Of a stretch of 64,000 bases of DNA, positions 18,787 through 26,825 are shown one piece after another (within the stretch, counting starts at the first letter, position 1; every line of letters starts with the position of its first letter). The position numbers and the translations under genes are program-made. This DNA comes from an uncultured Clostridia bacterium (lineage in GTDB: Bacteria > Bacillota > Clostridia > Christensenellales > UBA3700). Below the pieces are notes generated by a model. That model was given only the letters and a program-made list of their open reading frames with translations, made no database searches and was not told where the DNA came from. The stretch covers positions 186,001 through 250,000 of the forward strand of contig CAMQWP010000002.1 of the NCBI GenBank assembly GCA_947038565.1, given 5' to 3'.

Positions 18787-21700
18787 TTACGACTCTCTTT
18801 TATCTTTTGCTGGCATTGGCTGTATGTGGAAAGAATAGCTAAGCGGATTGCCTTTTCCTAATACATATCTATTACCTACTCTTGTATCAGGCCCGCAACT
18901 ATTACTACCAACACCTCTTACGAACGCGTCGATATTCACATTATACATGCTAGAGTGCTTTACATCTTCTATGTGCTTTGCACTGCATAGTTCTTTTAAG
19001 CTGACTGGTAATATCGAGAAGTTAAAAGGTTTATTTACCGCCGTAAAACGAAGTCCTACGCCGTTATCATTAGTCATGCTCATCCATCTGACTTCGCTAC
19101 GATTACCGTTGTCTTGAGGTCTTATATAATTCTCAAACATATCCGCCGCCGAACAAGACCAAACACCCATTACCGACTGTGCTAGCATATCCGAGTAATT
19201 CTCGCACTCGCCTAGACCGTAATAATCCACGTTATCAAGCTCGCCATTGACGTCTATAGACATACCGAATTTCGGTAGATCAATAGGCTTTGCCATACTA
19301 GTAGATATCGTCACATTGACAGTCATAGAACCGCACTCAGATATTTGATAGTCGGTAGCGACCTCTGCTAGAACTGTATGCCCAACGCATATTTTATGGA
19401 TAGTATTTATTGTACCGTCCAGACCGTATTCTAATAGCTCTAGTTTGTAAGTGCTTTTATCTAAGCCCCTCTTATCCCAGTCCCTTACAAGATTACGATA
19501 GTTATCAATGCAAGCCCTATATATATTACCTGATAAGCATTTTAGATCAGACCTATTCCGAGACTTATCCAGTAACTGAACGCCGTCTATCATATACGTA
19601 CTTATAAGACCTGTCTCTATTGACAATGACAGATTACCGCCGTTATTGAACTGCACTCGAAGGTTGTCACCCGTATTTATAATCTTCGCAGGAGGACATA
19701 CCTTAATACTGGGGATATACTCGCGGAGCATAATACTATCACGGCTTATGATTTTACCAGTAGCCATTTCTCTATACGTAAGCACTATATAATTATCCGA
19801 AATATCAGCCATCTTTATATCAGGGCAAAACATGATCCCCTCACTAGGAGGAATAACTGTATCTACTATACCGCTAGTTCTAGCGACACCGCCTATATAA
19901 TGCACCCAGCTAATAAGTATATCGCTAGTATCTACAAATAGATTACGATTGATTATGTTTATACATCTATTATCAATCTTTCTTGCCCTTATAGGACTAT
20001 ATACAGCCTTTAGACACTTAGCTCCAGTATGAAGAGTGCCATCAGGATATAGCAAACCGTCTACACAGAAGTTACCGTCATGCTTTACCTCGTCATGATC
20101 GCCACCGTAAGTATACTTGTACTTACTATCAGGCATGTTATCACTCTCATCATGGCAGATAGCATGATCTTTCCATTCCCATACAAATGCGCCTATAAAA
20201 CTCGCGTTATTATATATAAGCTCCCAGTACTTCTCAAGGTCACCAGGGCCTACACCCATTGCATGAGCATACTCGCATAGCATAAAAGGCTTATCGTAAT
20301 ACTTGCTCTCTGATGTACCTTCGTTATACTTTTCTAGCTTCTCAGTAGAAGTATACATCTCACTTATCACGTCATACGCAAATCTTTTAGTACGTATAAC
20401 TCCTTCGTAATGGATAGGGATAGTAGATAGTTCTTTTAGCTTATCATAGCAATAGTCTTGACACTTATATCCGCCCGACTCATTACCAAGTGACCACATC
20501 ACGACCGCTACAGAATTCTTATCACGTGCGAACATGCGATACACTCTATCCCAGTAATGCTTAGCCCATTTTTTATTGCTACTGATTTTATTTATAGGAT
20601 TGATACCCACACCGTAAGTCATTCCATGAGTTTCTATATCCGCCTCATCTACTACATACATACCGTAATGCTCACACATCATGATGAAGATAGGGTCAGG
20701 TGGATAATGCGACATACGCACAGCATTCACATTACACTCCTTCATGGCAGTTATATCATTTGTATAGTCATCAAAATCCATGCAGAATCCTTTTGACTGA
20801 TTAGTATCATGATGATTTACGCCTTTTAGCTTGATCAATTTATCATTCAGGAAAAGCATGTTTCCGCGTACGACTTCACGCTTTAGACCAAAGTCTCTAT
20901 TTACGCACATAACAAGCCCTGTACTGTCTATAAGCTCAATACTCAAGCTGTATAAGTAAGGCAACTCGCTACTCCATTCGCGTACATCGTCAAGGATAAG
21001 TCTTATCTTGTCTCCACCATTGACTATAGCAGTGTGCAACACATTACCATCTTGATTTTTGACTATATATCTTATGCTATAAGCACGATCACCTACAACA
21101 CTACAACCAAGGTACAGCTCGTACTTACTCGCAGTCAAATCAATCGGCTCTATTACGAAATCGTAAATATAATTATCGCCATAATGCGTGATGTAAACGT
21201 CTCTAAAAATGCCGTTATGCCTAAACATATCCTGACACTCAAGGTAAGTACCATTGCACCACTTATACACAAGGCAAACTATCTCATTAGCACCCTTACG
21301 AAGAGCTTTAGTTATATTAAACTCGCATGTATTATGACTACCTTCGCTATAACCAATATACTCACCATTGACGTAAAGCTCTAAGCACGAGCAAACACCA
21401 AGGAAAGTGATAATCTCATTACCCGATACCTCAGACATCTCTACAATATTCGAATAAATCGCAAGCGGAGTATCTTTCGGAATACGCGGCGGGTGGGTAG
21501 GGAACTCATAGCGCTGATTAACATATACAGGCTTCTCCACTCCGTCGAACTGTAGGCATGAAGGGACATTTGCTCTATCAAAATTGACATTGCCTAGATC
21601 AAAATCATTACCTACTTCGATATAATTACGATAGTATTTAAATCCCCACTTTCCATTTAGCATAGTTACCATGTCACTATGATAACGTTCAGTCAAATAA

Positions 21701-21819
21701 TCATTATCTATCATAGTATTAAGGCTTGCAAAAGGAATGTGATAACTCCTCGCTTCCAGTTTGTTATCTTCAAATATAGAAACATTATTAAAATTTTCGT
21801 GCTTAAAATTATATTTCAT
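18787..21819 (-). CDS. lacZ: Beta-galactosidase, GH2 (LacZ type)
   Basis: Hydrolyses terminal beta-galactosides such as lactose. It has no signal peptide, so it acts in the cytoplasm on imported sugar. At 1010 residues it has the five-domain LacZ length. The acid/base Glu is in MWSLGNESGG (about 447) and the nucleophile Glu is in PFMLCEYAHAMG (about 516). The N-terminal jelly-roll (YVNQRYEFPTHPPRIP) and the C-terminal beta-sandwich are present. AAGGTGG lies before the ATG and a strong promoter is upstream. No lactose transporter or regulator lies next to it. Minor losses in the activating N-terminal peptide cannot be judged. Confidence 0.95.
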   Translation of the reverse strand: MKYNFKHENFNNVSIFEDNKLEARSYHIPFASLNTMIDNDYLTERYHSDMVTMLNGKWGFKYYRNYIEVGNDFDLGNVNFDRANVPSCLQFDGVEKPVYVNQRYEFPTHPPRIPKDTPLAIYSNIVEMSEVSGNEIITFLGVCSCLELYVNGEYIGYSEGSHNTCEFNITKALRKGANEIVCLVYKWCNGTYLECQDMFRHNGIFRDVYITHYGDNYIYDFVIEPIDLTASKYELYLGCSVVGDRAYSIRYIVKNQDGNVLHTAIVNGGDKIRLILDDVREWSSELPYLYSLSIELIDSTGLVMCVNRDFGLKREVVRGNMLFLNDKLIKLKGVNHHDTNQSKGFCMDFDDYTNDITAMKECNVNAVRMSHYPPDPIFIMMCEHYGMYVVDEADIETHGMTYGVGINPINKISSNKKWAKHYWDRVYRMFARDKNSVAVVMWSLGNESGGYKCQDYCYDKLKELSTIPIHYEGVIRTKRFAYDVISEMYTSTEKLEKYNEGTSESKYYDKPFMLCEYAHAMGVGPGDLEKYWELIYNNASFIGAFVWEWKDHAICHDESDNMPDSKYKYTYGGDHDEVKHDGNFCVDGLLYPDGTLHTGAKCLKAVYSPIRARKIDNRCINIINRNLFVDTSDILISWVHYIGGVARTSGIVDTVIPPSEGIMFCPDIKMADISDNYIVLTYREMATGKIISRDSIMLREYIPSIKVCPPAKIINTGDNLRVQFNNGGNLSLSIETGLISTYMIDGVQLLDKSRNRSDLKCLSGNIYRACIDNYRNLVRDWDKRGLDKSTYKLELLEYGLDGTINTIHKICVGHTVLAEVATDYQISECGSMTVNVTISTSMAKPIDLPKFGMSIDVNGELDNVDYYGLGECENYSDMLAQSVMGVWSCSAADMFENYIRPQDNGNRSEVRWMSMTNDNGVGLRFTAVNKPFNFSILPVSLKELCSAKHIEDVKHSSMYNVNIDAFVRGVGSNSCGPDTRVGNRYVLGKGNPLSYSFHIQPMPAKDKRES

Positions 21820-21848
21820 GATACCACCTTAATAAATATTTATATATT

Positions 21849-21877
21849 ATTATAACACATCAATCTTGATAAAGCAA
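21849..21877 (-). promoter_or_regulatory. lacZ promoter
   Basis: Minus strand TTGCTT (21872-21877), 17 bases, then consensus TATAAT (21849-21854) with extended TGn. No clear operator dyad was noticed next to it. Confidence 0.75.
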
Positions 21878-21968
21878 CTACTACGAAAAAAATGCTAACT
21901 AAATTACTGTATTATTTTTGACTTTTGGTTGCAAATAGCGTAATAAAATCCGCAAACCACGCAAATAC

Positions 21969-22337
21969 TTACTTTATTACCGCCCCAAAGGGAAAAAGGC
22001 AAACTTTAAGCACTTTAAACCATTGATAAGCTAGTGGCAATCCGAATATCGTAAGTATCATGAACGCCATACTTATGATAGCAAAAGGTAGCACAAACCA
22101 GCTAACCAAAGCGAACCATAACACGTTAAAAATAAAGTACCGTTCTATATTCACAGACGCTCTCCTTGATGAAGGTTTCCATGAAAGCCAAGCTATTTTA
22201 TAGCACTTTACTGCTATAGGAAAACCTACTATTGACAGAGTAAAAGCGAGTCCGAGTAGCACCCAAAAAGCCGCTAACCACACCCCGCCAAATATTTTCC
22301 ATATAAAATTTCCGATATAAGAAAATACATATTTCAT
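21969..22337 (-). CDS. YccF-family inner membrane protein
   Basis: A 122-residue protein with two YccF repeats: IFGGVWLAAFWVLLGLAFTLSIVGFPIA at the start, and a second one ending VLWFALVSWFVLPFAIISMAFMILTIFGLPLA. Each has hydrophobic helices followed by a conserved glycine-proline turn. Its function is not established. No Shine-Dalgarno sequence stands before the ATG at 22337, which is unusual in this window. A long hairpin lies about 180 bases upstream in the same orientation. Confidence 0.85.
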   Translation of the reverse strand: MKYVFSYIGNFIWKIFGGVWLAAFWVLLGLAFTLSIVGFPIAVKCYKIAWLSWKPSSRRASVNIERYFIFNVLWFALVSWFVLPFAIISMAFMILTIFGLPLAYQWFKVLKVCLFPFGAVIK

Positions 22338-22517
22338 GCTACTATAATGTGCATTTTACAGCTAATTATGCGTTGATCTATTGACTATTTTCTTATCATT
22401 ACTTATCCGATTACTTGTCATTTGAAGTAATTTAGTATGTTTTGATTTGATTATTTTATCTCTATTTCATTGCCTTTTGTCGCGAATTTATCTATATATA
22501 ACGGCTTTTTTTCTTTA

Positions 22518-22566
22518 AATGAGTGATAATTTTCGACCTAAAATACGACTATTTTAGTCACTCATT
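22518..22566. other. Long composite hairpin of unknown role
   Basis: A perfect outer stem AATGAGTGA/TCACTCATT (9 bp) encloses a second perfect stem CTAAAAT/ATTTTAG with a six-base loop. Eleven unpaired bases lie on one side only. No T-run follows on either strand, so it is not an ordinary terminator. Confidence 0.5.
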
Positions 22567-22656
22567 GTTGATATTTTAACATGAAATTGCACATCATAGA
22601 GTTTATAATCCACGCTTTTTCTTAATATTATTCGTACTATCCTTGCCTATTTGACA

Positions 22657-22690
22657 AAAAAAATAAGGCGATAAGCTAATGCTATCGCCT
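22657..22690 (-). terminator. Intrinsic terminator of the rubrerythrin gene
   Basis: The stem AGGCGATA/TATCGCCT is followed on the minus strand by a long T-run, 29 bases past the stop codon. Confidence 0.85.
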
Positions 22691-22718
22691 CATTAATTAT
22701 TCGATTATAATTGTAGTC

Positions 22719-23261
22719 TTACTTGAAAAATCTATTGTATAGACCTGCAAATCCTTGACCATGTCTTGCCTCGTCTTTAGCCATCTCATGTACAGTATCG
22801 TGTACTGCGTCATAATTTAACTGTTTAGCAAGTTTAGCAAGCTCAAATTTGCCTGCACATGCGCCGTTTTCTGCATCCATTCTCATCTTAAGATTAGTTT
22901 TTGTACAGTTAGTCAATACATTACCAAGTAATTCAGCAAACTTAGAAGCGTGATCAGCCTCTTCAAAAGCGTATCTCTTGTATGCTTCAGCTATCTCTGG
23001 ATAACCTTCTCTATCAGCTTGACGGCTCATAGCTAGGTACATACCTACTTCCATACACTCGCCTTCATAGTTAGCTTTTAAACCTTCAACAACTGACGCG
23101 TCAAGATCAGCAGCACTACCTACTACATGCTCTGTAGCCCAGCTTAAATCAGCACTTTGAACATTGAATTTTGTTGCATTAGCCTTACAAATAGGACAAG
23201 CCTCTGGAGCACTGTCGCCCTCATGTACATATCCACAAATTGAACAAACAAATTTAGTCAT
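22719..23261 (-). CDS. Reverse rubrerythrin (peroxide/oxygen detoxification)
   Basis: A 180-residue non-haem iron protein with the rubredoxin domain first: C6-x2-C9 and C22-x2-C25 within the first 30 residues. A ferritin-like four-helix domain follows, holding the di-iron Glu and His ligands ([30 protein letters not shown]). This order is that of clostridial reverse rubrerythrin, which reduces hydrogen peroxide and oxygen with NADH through partner proteins. It sits directly downstream of the PerR-like regulator and has its own promoter with dyads, which fits peroxide-inducible control. Confidence 0.93.
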   Translation of the reverse strand: MTKFVCSICGYVHEGDSAPEACPICKANATKFNVQSADLSWATEHVVGSAADLDASVVEGLKANYEGECMEVGMYLAMSRQADREGYPEIAEAYKRYAFEEADHASKFAELLGNVLTNCTKTNLKMRMDAENGACAGKFELAKLAKQLNYDAVHDTVHEMAKDEARHGQGFAGLYNRFFK

Positions 23262-23299
23262 TATAATTCTCCTTTAAGTATATATTTTATTATTCTTTT

Positions 23300-23322
23300 A
23301 AATATTATCTATGATAATATTT
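23300..23322. promoter_or_regulatory. 10-3-10 palindrome at the rubrerythrin start site (candidate operator)
   Basis: AAATATTATC-TAT-GATAATATTT is a perfect inverted repeat placed just at the predicted start of transcription. It does not match the PerR consensus well and could be bound by another regulator, or be a 5' mRNA hairpin. Confidence 0.5.
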
Positions 23323-23329
23323 TTATTAT

Positions 23330-23359
23330 TTATTACATTTTTATTGATGATAATTGCAA
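23330..23359 (-). promoter_or_regulatory. Rubrerythrin promoter with PerR-box-like sequence
   Basis: Minus strand TTGCAA (23354-23359), 18 bases, then TAATAA (23330-23335) preceded by TG. Directly after the -35 comes TTATCATCAATAAAA (23339-23353), 11 of 14 matches to the B. subtilis PerR box TTATAATNATTATAA. In such AT-rich DNA this is suggestive only. Confidence 0.5.
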
Positions 23360-23381
23360 ATTTTTTATTAAAATGTTGTAA

Positions 23382-23759
23382 TTAATTTTTATTATTACAG
23401 TCAAAACATAGTCCGTGATATACAAGACTATAATTCTCTACGCAAGCTCCATCAAGCTGACCTATCTGGAAAACATTCTCCATATCAATAGGTGTAAAGT
23501 CAACCACTGATCCACACTCGCGACATACTAAATGTGCGTGCAATGAAGTATCAGCATCGTACCTATCTTTTTCAAATATTCCTTCCACTTTGATAAGTTT
23601 ACCAGCACCTAGCAACTCTTTTAAATTGCGATAGACTGTACCGCGAGATATTTCAGGTAGCACCTGCCTCGCCTCATCATATATCCAATCCGCCGTTGGA
23701 TGACTTACTGTACCGCAAAGTACATCATACACAACATCTCTTTGCTTTGATTTATTCAT
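23382..23759 (-). CDS. perR: PerR-like Fur-family peroxide sensor repressor
   Basis: A 125-residue Fur-family repressor. The N-terminal winged helix carries HPTADWIYDEAR...ISRGTVYRNLKEL. The regulatory metal site matches PerR: H20, D68 or nearby, H74 and H76 (SLHAHLVC), D87. The structural zinc site is C79-x2-C82 and C118-x2-C121. Oxidation of the iron-bound histidines would release DNA and derepress targets. Its neighbour, rubrerythrin, is a classic target. The promoter contains a good PerR box, suggesting autoregulation. Fur or Zur cannot be excluded from sequence alone. Confidence 0.85.
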   Translation of the reverse strand: MNKSKQRDVVYDVLCGTVSHPTADWIYDEARQVLPEISRGTVYRNLKELLGAGKLIKVEGIFEKDRYDADTSLHAHLVCRECGSVVDFTPIDMENVFQIGQLDGACVENYSLVYHGLCFDCNNKN

Positions 23760-23836
23760 TGTTCATCCGCCTTTGTTAGATTATTTTCAAGAATTATAGT
23801 GATTTTTAAATCAGTAATCATTCTTAATTTATATAT

Positions 23837-23865
23837 ATAATATCATAATTATAATATGATGTCAA
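23837..23865 (-). promoter_or_regulatory. perR promoter overlapping a PerR box
   Basis: Minus strand TTGACA (23860-23865), 17 bases, TATTAT (23837-23842) with TGn. The spacer contains TTATAATTATGATAT (23840-23854), 12 of 14 matches to the PerR box, and a larger ATCATA-N7-TATGAT dyad. Binding there would block RNA polymerase. Confidence 0.65.
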
Positions 23866-23998
23866 ATGTTTTATTGAAATTTATATGTAAATTACTAGTA
23901 TTTTGATAAATGAATTGAGCATAATTGATATTATAGACAATTTAGTATATTTTAACTAAATAAAATGTAATTACACTATATAAAGCTAAGGGGTTACG

Positions 23999-25795
23999 AT
24001 GAGAGATTATTGTTTGAGCACAAAATACTATTATAACGGCGTATATCATGAGGAGCTAGGTACTTCTCACCTATTTCGCCTTGCCACAAAAGTATCTGAT
24101 AACGGCGATATTTGTATTGACATGCACACGTCTTGCGATATTACAGACCTTATTATAGAGATAACTTTACCTATCGTATCAAATGATAATACGTTGTTTT
24201 ACGCGAATGGTTATCAGTCCGAGTCGCCCTCAAATGAATACTTCAAATCGGATAGTATGCCGAGGGAGAGTAAGCTAATAAAGCACTTCATGAACGCATT
24301 TGGGTGGAGCTACAAAAGTGCTGATTTTGGTGATAAGATAGCAAAAACTGGCGAGTTTTACGGCTACAATTTATGTTATTTTAGGCAAAATTTCAGTGAC
24401 TTCATTCACCTATACGCTAGCCTAGATGAGAAATCCGCTTATACTAGATTTCACGCAGATATGACAAAAGGCAATATCACTATCAGTAGAGATTTTACTG
24501 GCAAGACTATTAATAGCAGTACAAAAGTAATGGATATTTGCAGTCTCACAGGCGAGTACAACAAGGTATTTGATAGATATTTTAATACGCTACTTCACCT
24601 ATCAAACAACTCTCCCCTTGAGGCAAACACTCCTCCGCTTGAGTCGAACATTTCTCCGCTTGAGTCGAACATTTCTCCGCTTGAGTCGAACATTTCTCCG
24701 ATTGAGTCGATCACTTCTGATAATGTCATGGTTGATAATATATCAGATACTCAAAACAGCATTTGGGGAGATAGCTTTAGCTACTTCAATACCTATCCAC
24801 TACACCAGTCACTCATACACGAGCGACTGATCATGAGCGAATACAATGCGATCAAAAGTAGATATCACAAATACACTACTCTTTTGATAGAAGAGGGGTA
24901 TTGCTTGTGCCATACTGACTGGTGTCATATAGATAGCAATAAATTCCCTAACGGTATAAAAAGTTTTGTTGCAAGACTACATCAGCAAGGAAAGAAAGCT
25001 GGTATTTGGCTTGCACCACTTCTCGTATATCCTAAAAGCAGTATTGCTACAAACCACCCTGACTGGTTAATCCGAAAAGACGATAATCCTATAGTCATGT
25101 CACCTGACTGGGGCGGAGCGTACGCACTTGATACTACCATAGATAGTGTAAGAGAGTATATCAAGCAAGTACTCACTACCATAGCGTATGGCTGGGGATT
25201 TGACGTGATAAAGGTGGATAGTCTATATATTGCAGGTGCAATTCCTAGATCAGGCATGACCCGAAGCGAGCTAGATAGTGACATTGTAGACCTTATAAGA
25301 GACACACTCGAAGGCAAGCTGATGATCGTCTCAGGAAGCACACTACCCTCGCTGTACTTTAAAGCTGACTATGTAAACATCGCACCAGCCCTTACTAATT
25401 ATTGGGACAACATCATAAGCAAACTGGCAACCGTAGAATACCCGACATCAAAAAACTGCATAACCACATTACTAACTAGAAGATACCTAAGAGATCGAGC
25501 ATTCAAAATAGATACAATGGATCATCGCACGAGCAAGCATGTACTAAGCAGAACTAGCAACACGTGCAACATGATAATAAGTCAATTAACGAATAGCAAA
25601 AGTATCTCGCAAAACATATCGACAATAACTAAAGCTGAGCTTAACAAGCTAGACAATATCCAAAGCAAAACAGACGTTACCGATATCATGATTAATTATA
25701 TAGAGGATAAAAATATTAGAATTGATTATATATCAGGTCGCAGTAATAAAAAATTTATCCTAAACGTAGATAATCCTAAGCTGTCACACTCTTGA
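23999..25795 (+). CDS. GH36-like (alpha-galactosidase family) protein, possibly inactive
   Basis: A 598-residue protein: an N-terminal beta-sandwich-like part, then a barrel region with GIWLAPLLVYPKSSIATNHPDWLI and VIKVDSLY, whose Asp (about 407) fits the GH36 nucleophile. The second catalytic Asp normally lies in a motif like RIGPDV-x-W; here it reads NIAPALTNYW, with Ala near 464, so the acid/base appears lost. Residues about 205-239 are a 7-residue tandem repeat inserted before the barrel. The last ~100 residues are Asn/Ser/Thr-rich and unlike the family. No signal peptide. AAGGGG precedes the ATG. The function is uncertain. Confidence 0.7.
   Translation: MRDYCLSTKYYYNGVYHEELGTSHLFRLATKVSDNGDICIDMHTSCDITDLIIEITLPIVSNDNTLFYANGYQSESPSNEYFKSDSMPRESKLIKHFMNAFGWSYKSADFGDKIAKTGEFYGYNLCYFRQNFSDFIHLYASLDEKSAYTRFHADMTKGNITISRDFTGKTINSSTKVMDICSLTGEYNKVFDRYFNTLLHLSNNSPLEANTPPLESNISPLESNISPLESNISPIESITSDNVMVDNISDTQNSIWGDSFSYFNTYPLHQSLIHERLIMSEYNAIKSRYHKYTTLLIEEGYCLCHTDWCHIDSNKFPNGIKSFVARLHQQGKKAGIWLAPLLVYPKSSIATNHPDWLIRKDDNPIVMSPDWGGAYALDTTIDSVREYIKQVLTTIAYGWGFDVIKVDSLYIAGAIPRSGMTRSELDSDIVDLIRDTLEGKLMIVSGSTLPSLYFKADYVNIAPALTNYWDNIISKLATVEYPTSKNCITTLLTRRYLRDRAFKIDTMDHRTSKHVLSRTSNTCNMIISQLTNSKSISQNISTITKAELNKLDNIQSKTDVTDIMINYIEDKNIRIDYISGRSNKKFILNVDNPKLSHS
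24611..24715 (+). repeat. 21-bp coding minisatellite inside the GH36-like gene
   Basis: Five units of 21 bp, the middle ones nearly identical (TCTCCGCTTGAGTCGAACAT core). They encode the heptad PLESNIS with variants PLEANTP and PIESITS. Since 21 is a multiple of three, copy number can change without a frameshift. Confidence 0.9.
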
Positions 25796-25912
25796 TAATT
25801 ATATGCAAAATAAAATAAAGAAAAGAAACTCTTGAAATACTAACCCTCTATTTCAAACAATTAAGCGAATATGCTCACAAGCATGCCATATACGTATTAA
25901 TGTAATTAGCAT
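25796..25912. other. Short gap downstream of the GH36-like gene
   Basis: It contains an 8-bp perfect hairpin (TTGAAATA/TATTTCAA, 25832-25856) without a T-run, which may weakly end the plus-strand transcript before it meets the converging small RNA gene. Confidence 0.4.
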
Positions 25913-26010
25913 AAAAAAACAAAGCCCTACAGTGTGATGTAGGGCTTTGTATGATAAGGGGGAAAATTATGAGTTATAAAATACGATGTACCCGCAAGTA
26001 CTTATATCGT
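25913..26010 (-). ncRNA. Small RNA copy 1 of a three-copy tandem family
   Basis: A predicted ~98-nt RNA. It begins at a 5' hairpin (ACGAU...GUAC, loop UUGCGG, GUAC AUCGU). It continues through a single-stranded linker containing UUUUCCCCCUUAU and ends in a perfect 12-bp terminator stem (25920-25949) with seven U. The linker is identical over 21 nt to copies 2 and 3, although the terminator stem is entirely different in sequence. The C-rich stretch is the complement of a Shine-Dalgarno sequence. Confidence 0.7.
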
Positions 26011-26016
26011 ATGTAT

Positions 26017-26045
26017 ATAATATCATATTATTTTTGTCTAGTGAA
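26017..26045 (-). promoter_or_regulatory. Promoter of small RNA copy 1
   Basis: Minus strand TTCACT, 17 bases, TATTAT (26017-26022) with TGn. The -35 is weaker than in copies 2 and 3 (TTGACT), so this copy may be less expressed. Confidence 0.6.
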
Positions 26046-26177
26046 TGTTATTCGCTATATAGTACATGATATTTTAGTAAATATTATCTATATAAATGTT
26101 TGATTAATATGATTATATATGCATAGAATAGTGCTAAATATACTCACCTAAAACATCTTCAATATATATATATTTAC

Positions 26178-26276
26178 AAAAGAAAACGACGCTCTACTTG
26201 TGCAAGTAAAGCGTCGTTTATAAGGGGGAAAATTATGAGTGAATTAATACGATGTACCCTCAAGTACCTTTATCGT
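26178..26276 (-). ncRNA. Small RNA copy 2
   Basis: A predicted ~99-nt RNA with the same 5' hairpin (ACGAU AAAG GUAC UUGAGG GUAC AUCGU) and the same C-rich linker (26220-26240). A terminator stem of about 10 plus 5 bp around ACGACGCU/AGCGUCGU leads into UUUUCUUUU. One stem mismatch on plus (C-A) becomes G-U in the minus-strand RNA, supporting minus-strand transcription. Confidence 0.75.
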
Positions 26277-26282
26277 AGGTAT

Positions 26283-26311
26283 ATAATAACATATATATTT
26301 CCATAAGTCAA
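26283..26311 (-). promoter_or_regulatory. Promoter of small RNA copy 2
   Basis: Minus strand TTGACT (26306-26311), 17 bases, TATTAT (26283-26288), extended TGn. The AT-rich sequence upstream of the -35 is shared with copy 3. Confidence 0.75.
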
Positions 26312-26409
26312 ACGTTTTTAATATATTGTTAATATAAATTGTGTAAAGTTTATATATATTAAATAACTCACAGAAATCTGTGACAATTACTGCAAAACTT
26401 ATCTCACAT

Positions 26410-26509
26410 AAAAAAACGACAACGCCCTACTTGTGCAAGTAAAGCGTCGTCTATAAGGGGGAAAATTATGAGTGAATTAATACGATGTACTCTCGAGTAC
26501 CTTTATCGT
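26410..26509 (-). ncRNA. Small RNA copy 3
   Basis: A predicted ~100-nt RNA almost identical to copy 2. Two changes in the 5' hairpin loop (UUGAGG to UCGAGA) allow extra U-A and C-G pairing. The terminator stem GACGACGC/GCGUUGUC and its inner stem contain several A-C mismatches on plus that are all G-U in the minus RNA. Seven U follow. The C-rich linker (26453-26473) is unchanged. Confidence 0.75.
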
Positions 26510-26515
26510 AGGTAT

Positions 26516-26544
26516 ATAATAACATATATATTTTCATAAGTCAA
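26516..26544 (-). promoter_or_regulatory. Promoter of small RNA copy 3
   Basis: Minus strand TTGACT (26539-26544), 17 bases, TATTAT (26516-26521), extended TGn. Confidence 0.75.
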
Positions 26545-26825
26545 ACGATTTTAATATAGTGTTAATATAAATCAGGTAAATGTTTAGTAAATATTTATTA
26601 TTTTTACAGAAAAACAATTGATTTTATCAAAATACCTTATAAATAGCTACAAATAATATAAATTATCTTACAAAAAGTGTATCTATGTCTTACATATGAC
26701 GCTAATTAGTATATATATCTACCATTATAATTCGATTTTTTATCATAATCACTTAAAAATCATCTCAATAATGTAATTTTAAAATTTGTTTATGATAATA
26801 TCTTTCTTGTTCGATTGATAAATAA

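Larger units (their letters stand above)
22338..22718. other. Intergenic region with hairpins
   Basis: Between yccF and the rubrerythrin gene. It contains the rubrerythrin terminator and a large composite hairpin (22518-22566). No ORF is convincing; the rest is AT-rich. Confidence 0.5.
26184..26574. repeat. Tandem duplication carrying small RNA copies 2 and 3
   Basis: About 157 bp at 26184-26340 recur at 26416-26574 with few changes, including promoter, upstream AT-rich DNA, RNA and terminator. Copy 1 (25913-26045) is an older, more diverged relative that keeps only the RNA core and promoter spacing. Confidence 0.85.

Noticed and set aside
25974..26535. Plus-strand micro-ORFs (23, 23 and about 44 codons) starting with AGGGGG-spaced ATG in each of the three sRNA units, with similar peptides beginning MS--IRCT-
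   Set aside because: The AGGGGG and ATG are simply the complement of the conserved C-rich linker. There is no plus-strand promoter or terminator, and differences between copies 2 and 3 are not biased to synonymous sites. The promoter, hairpin and T-run all read on the minus strand. Not fully excluded.
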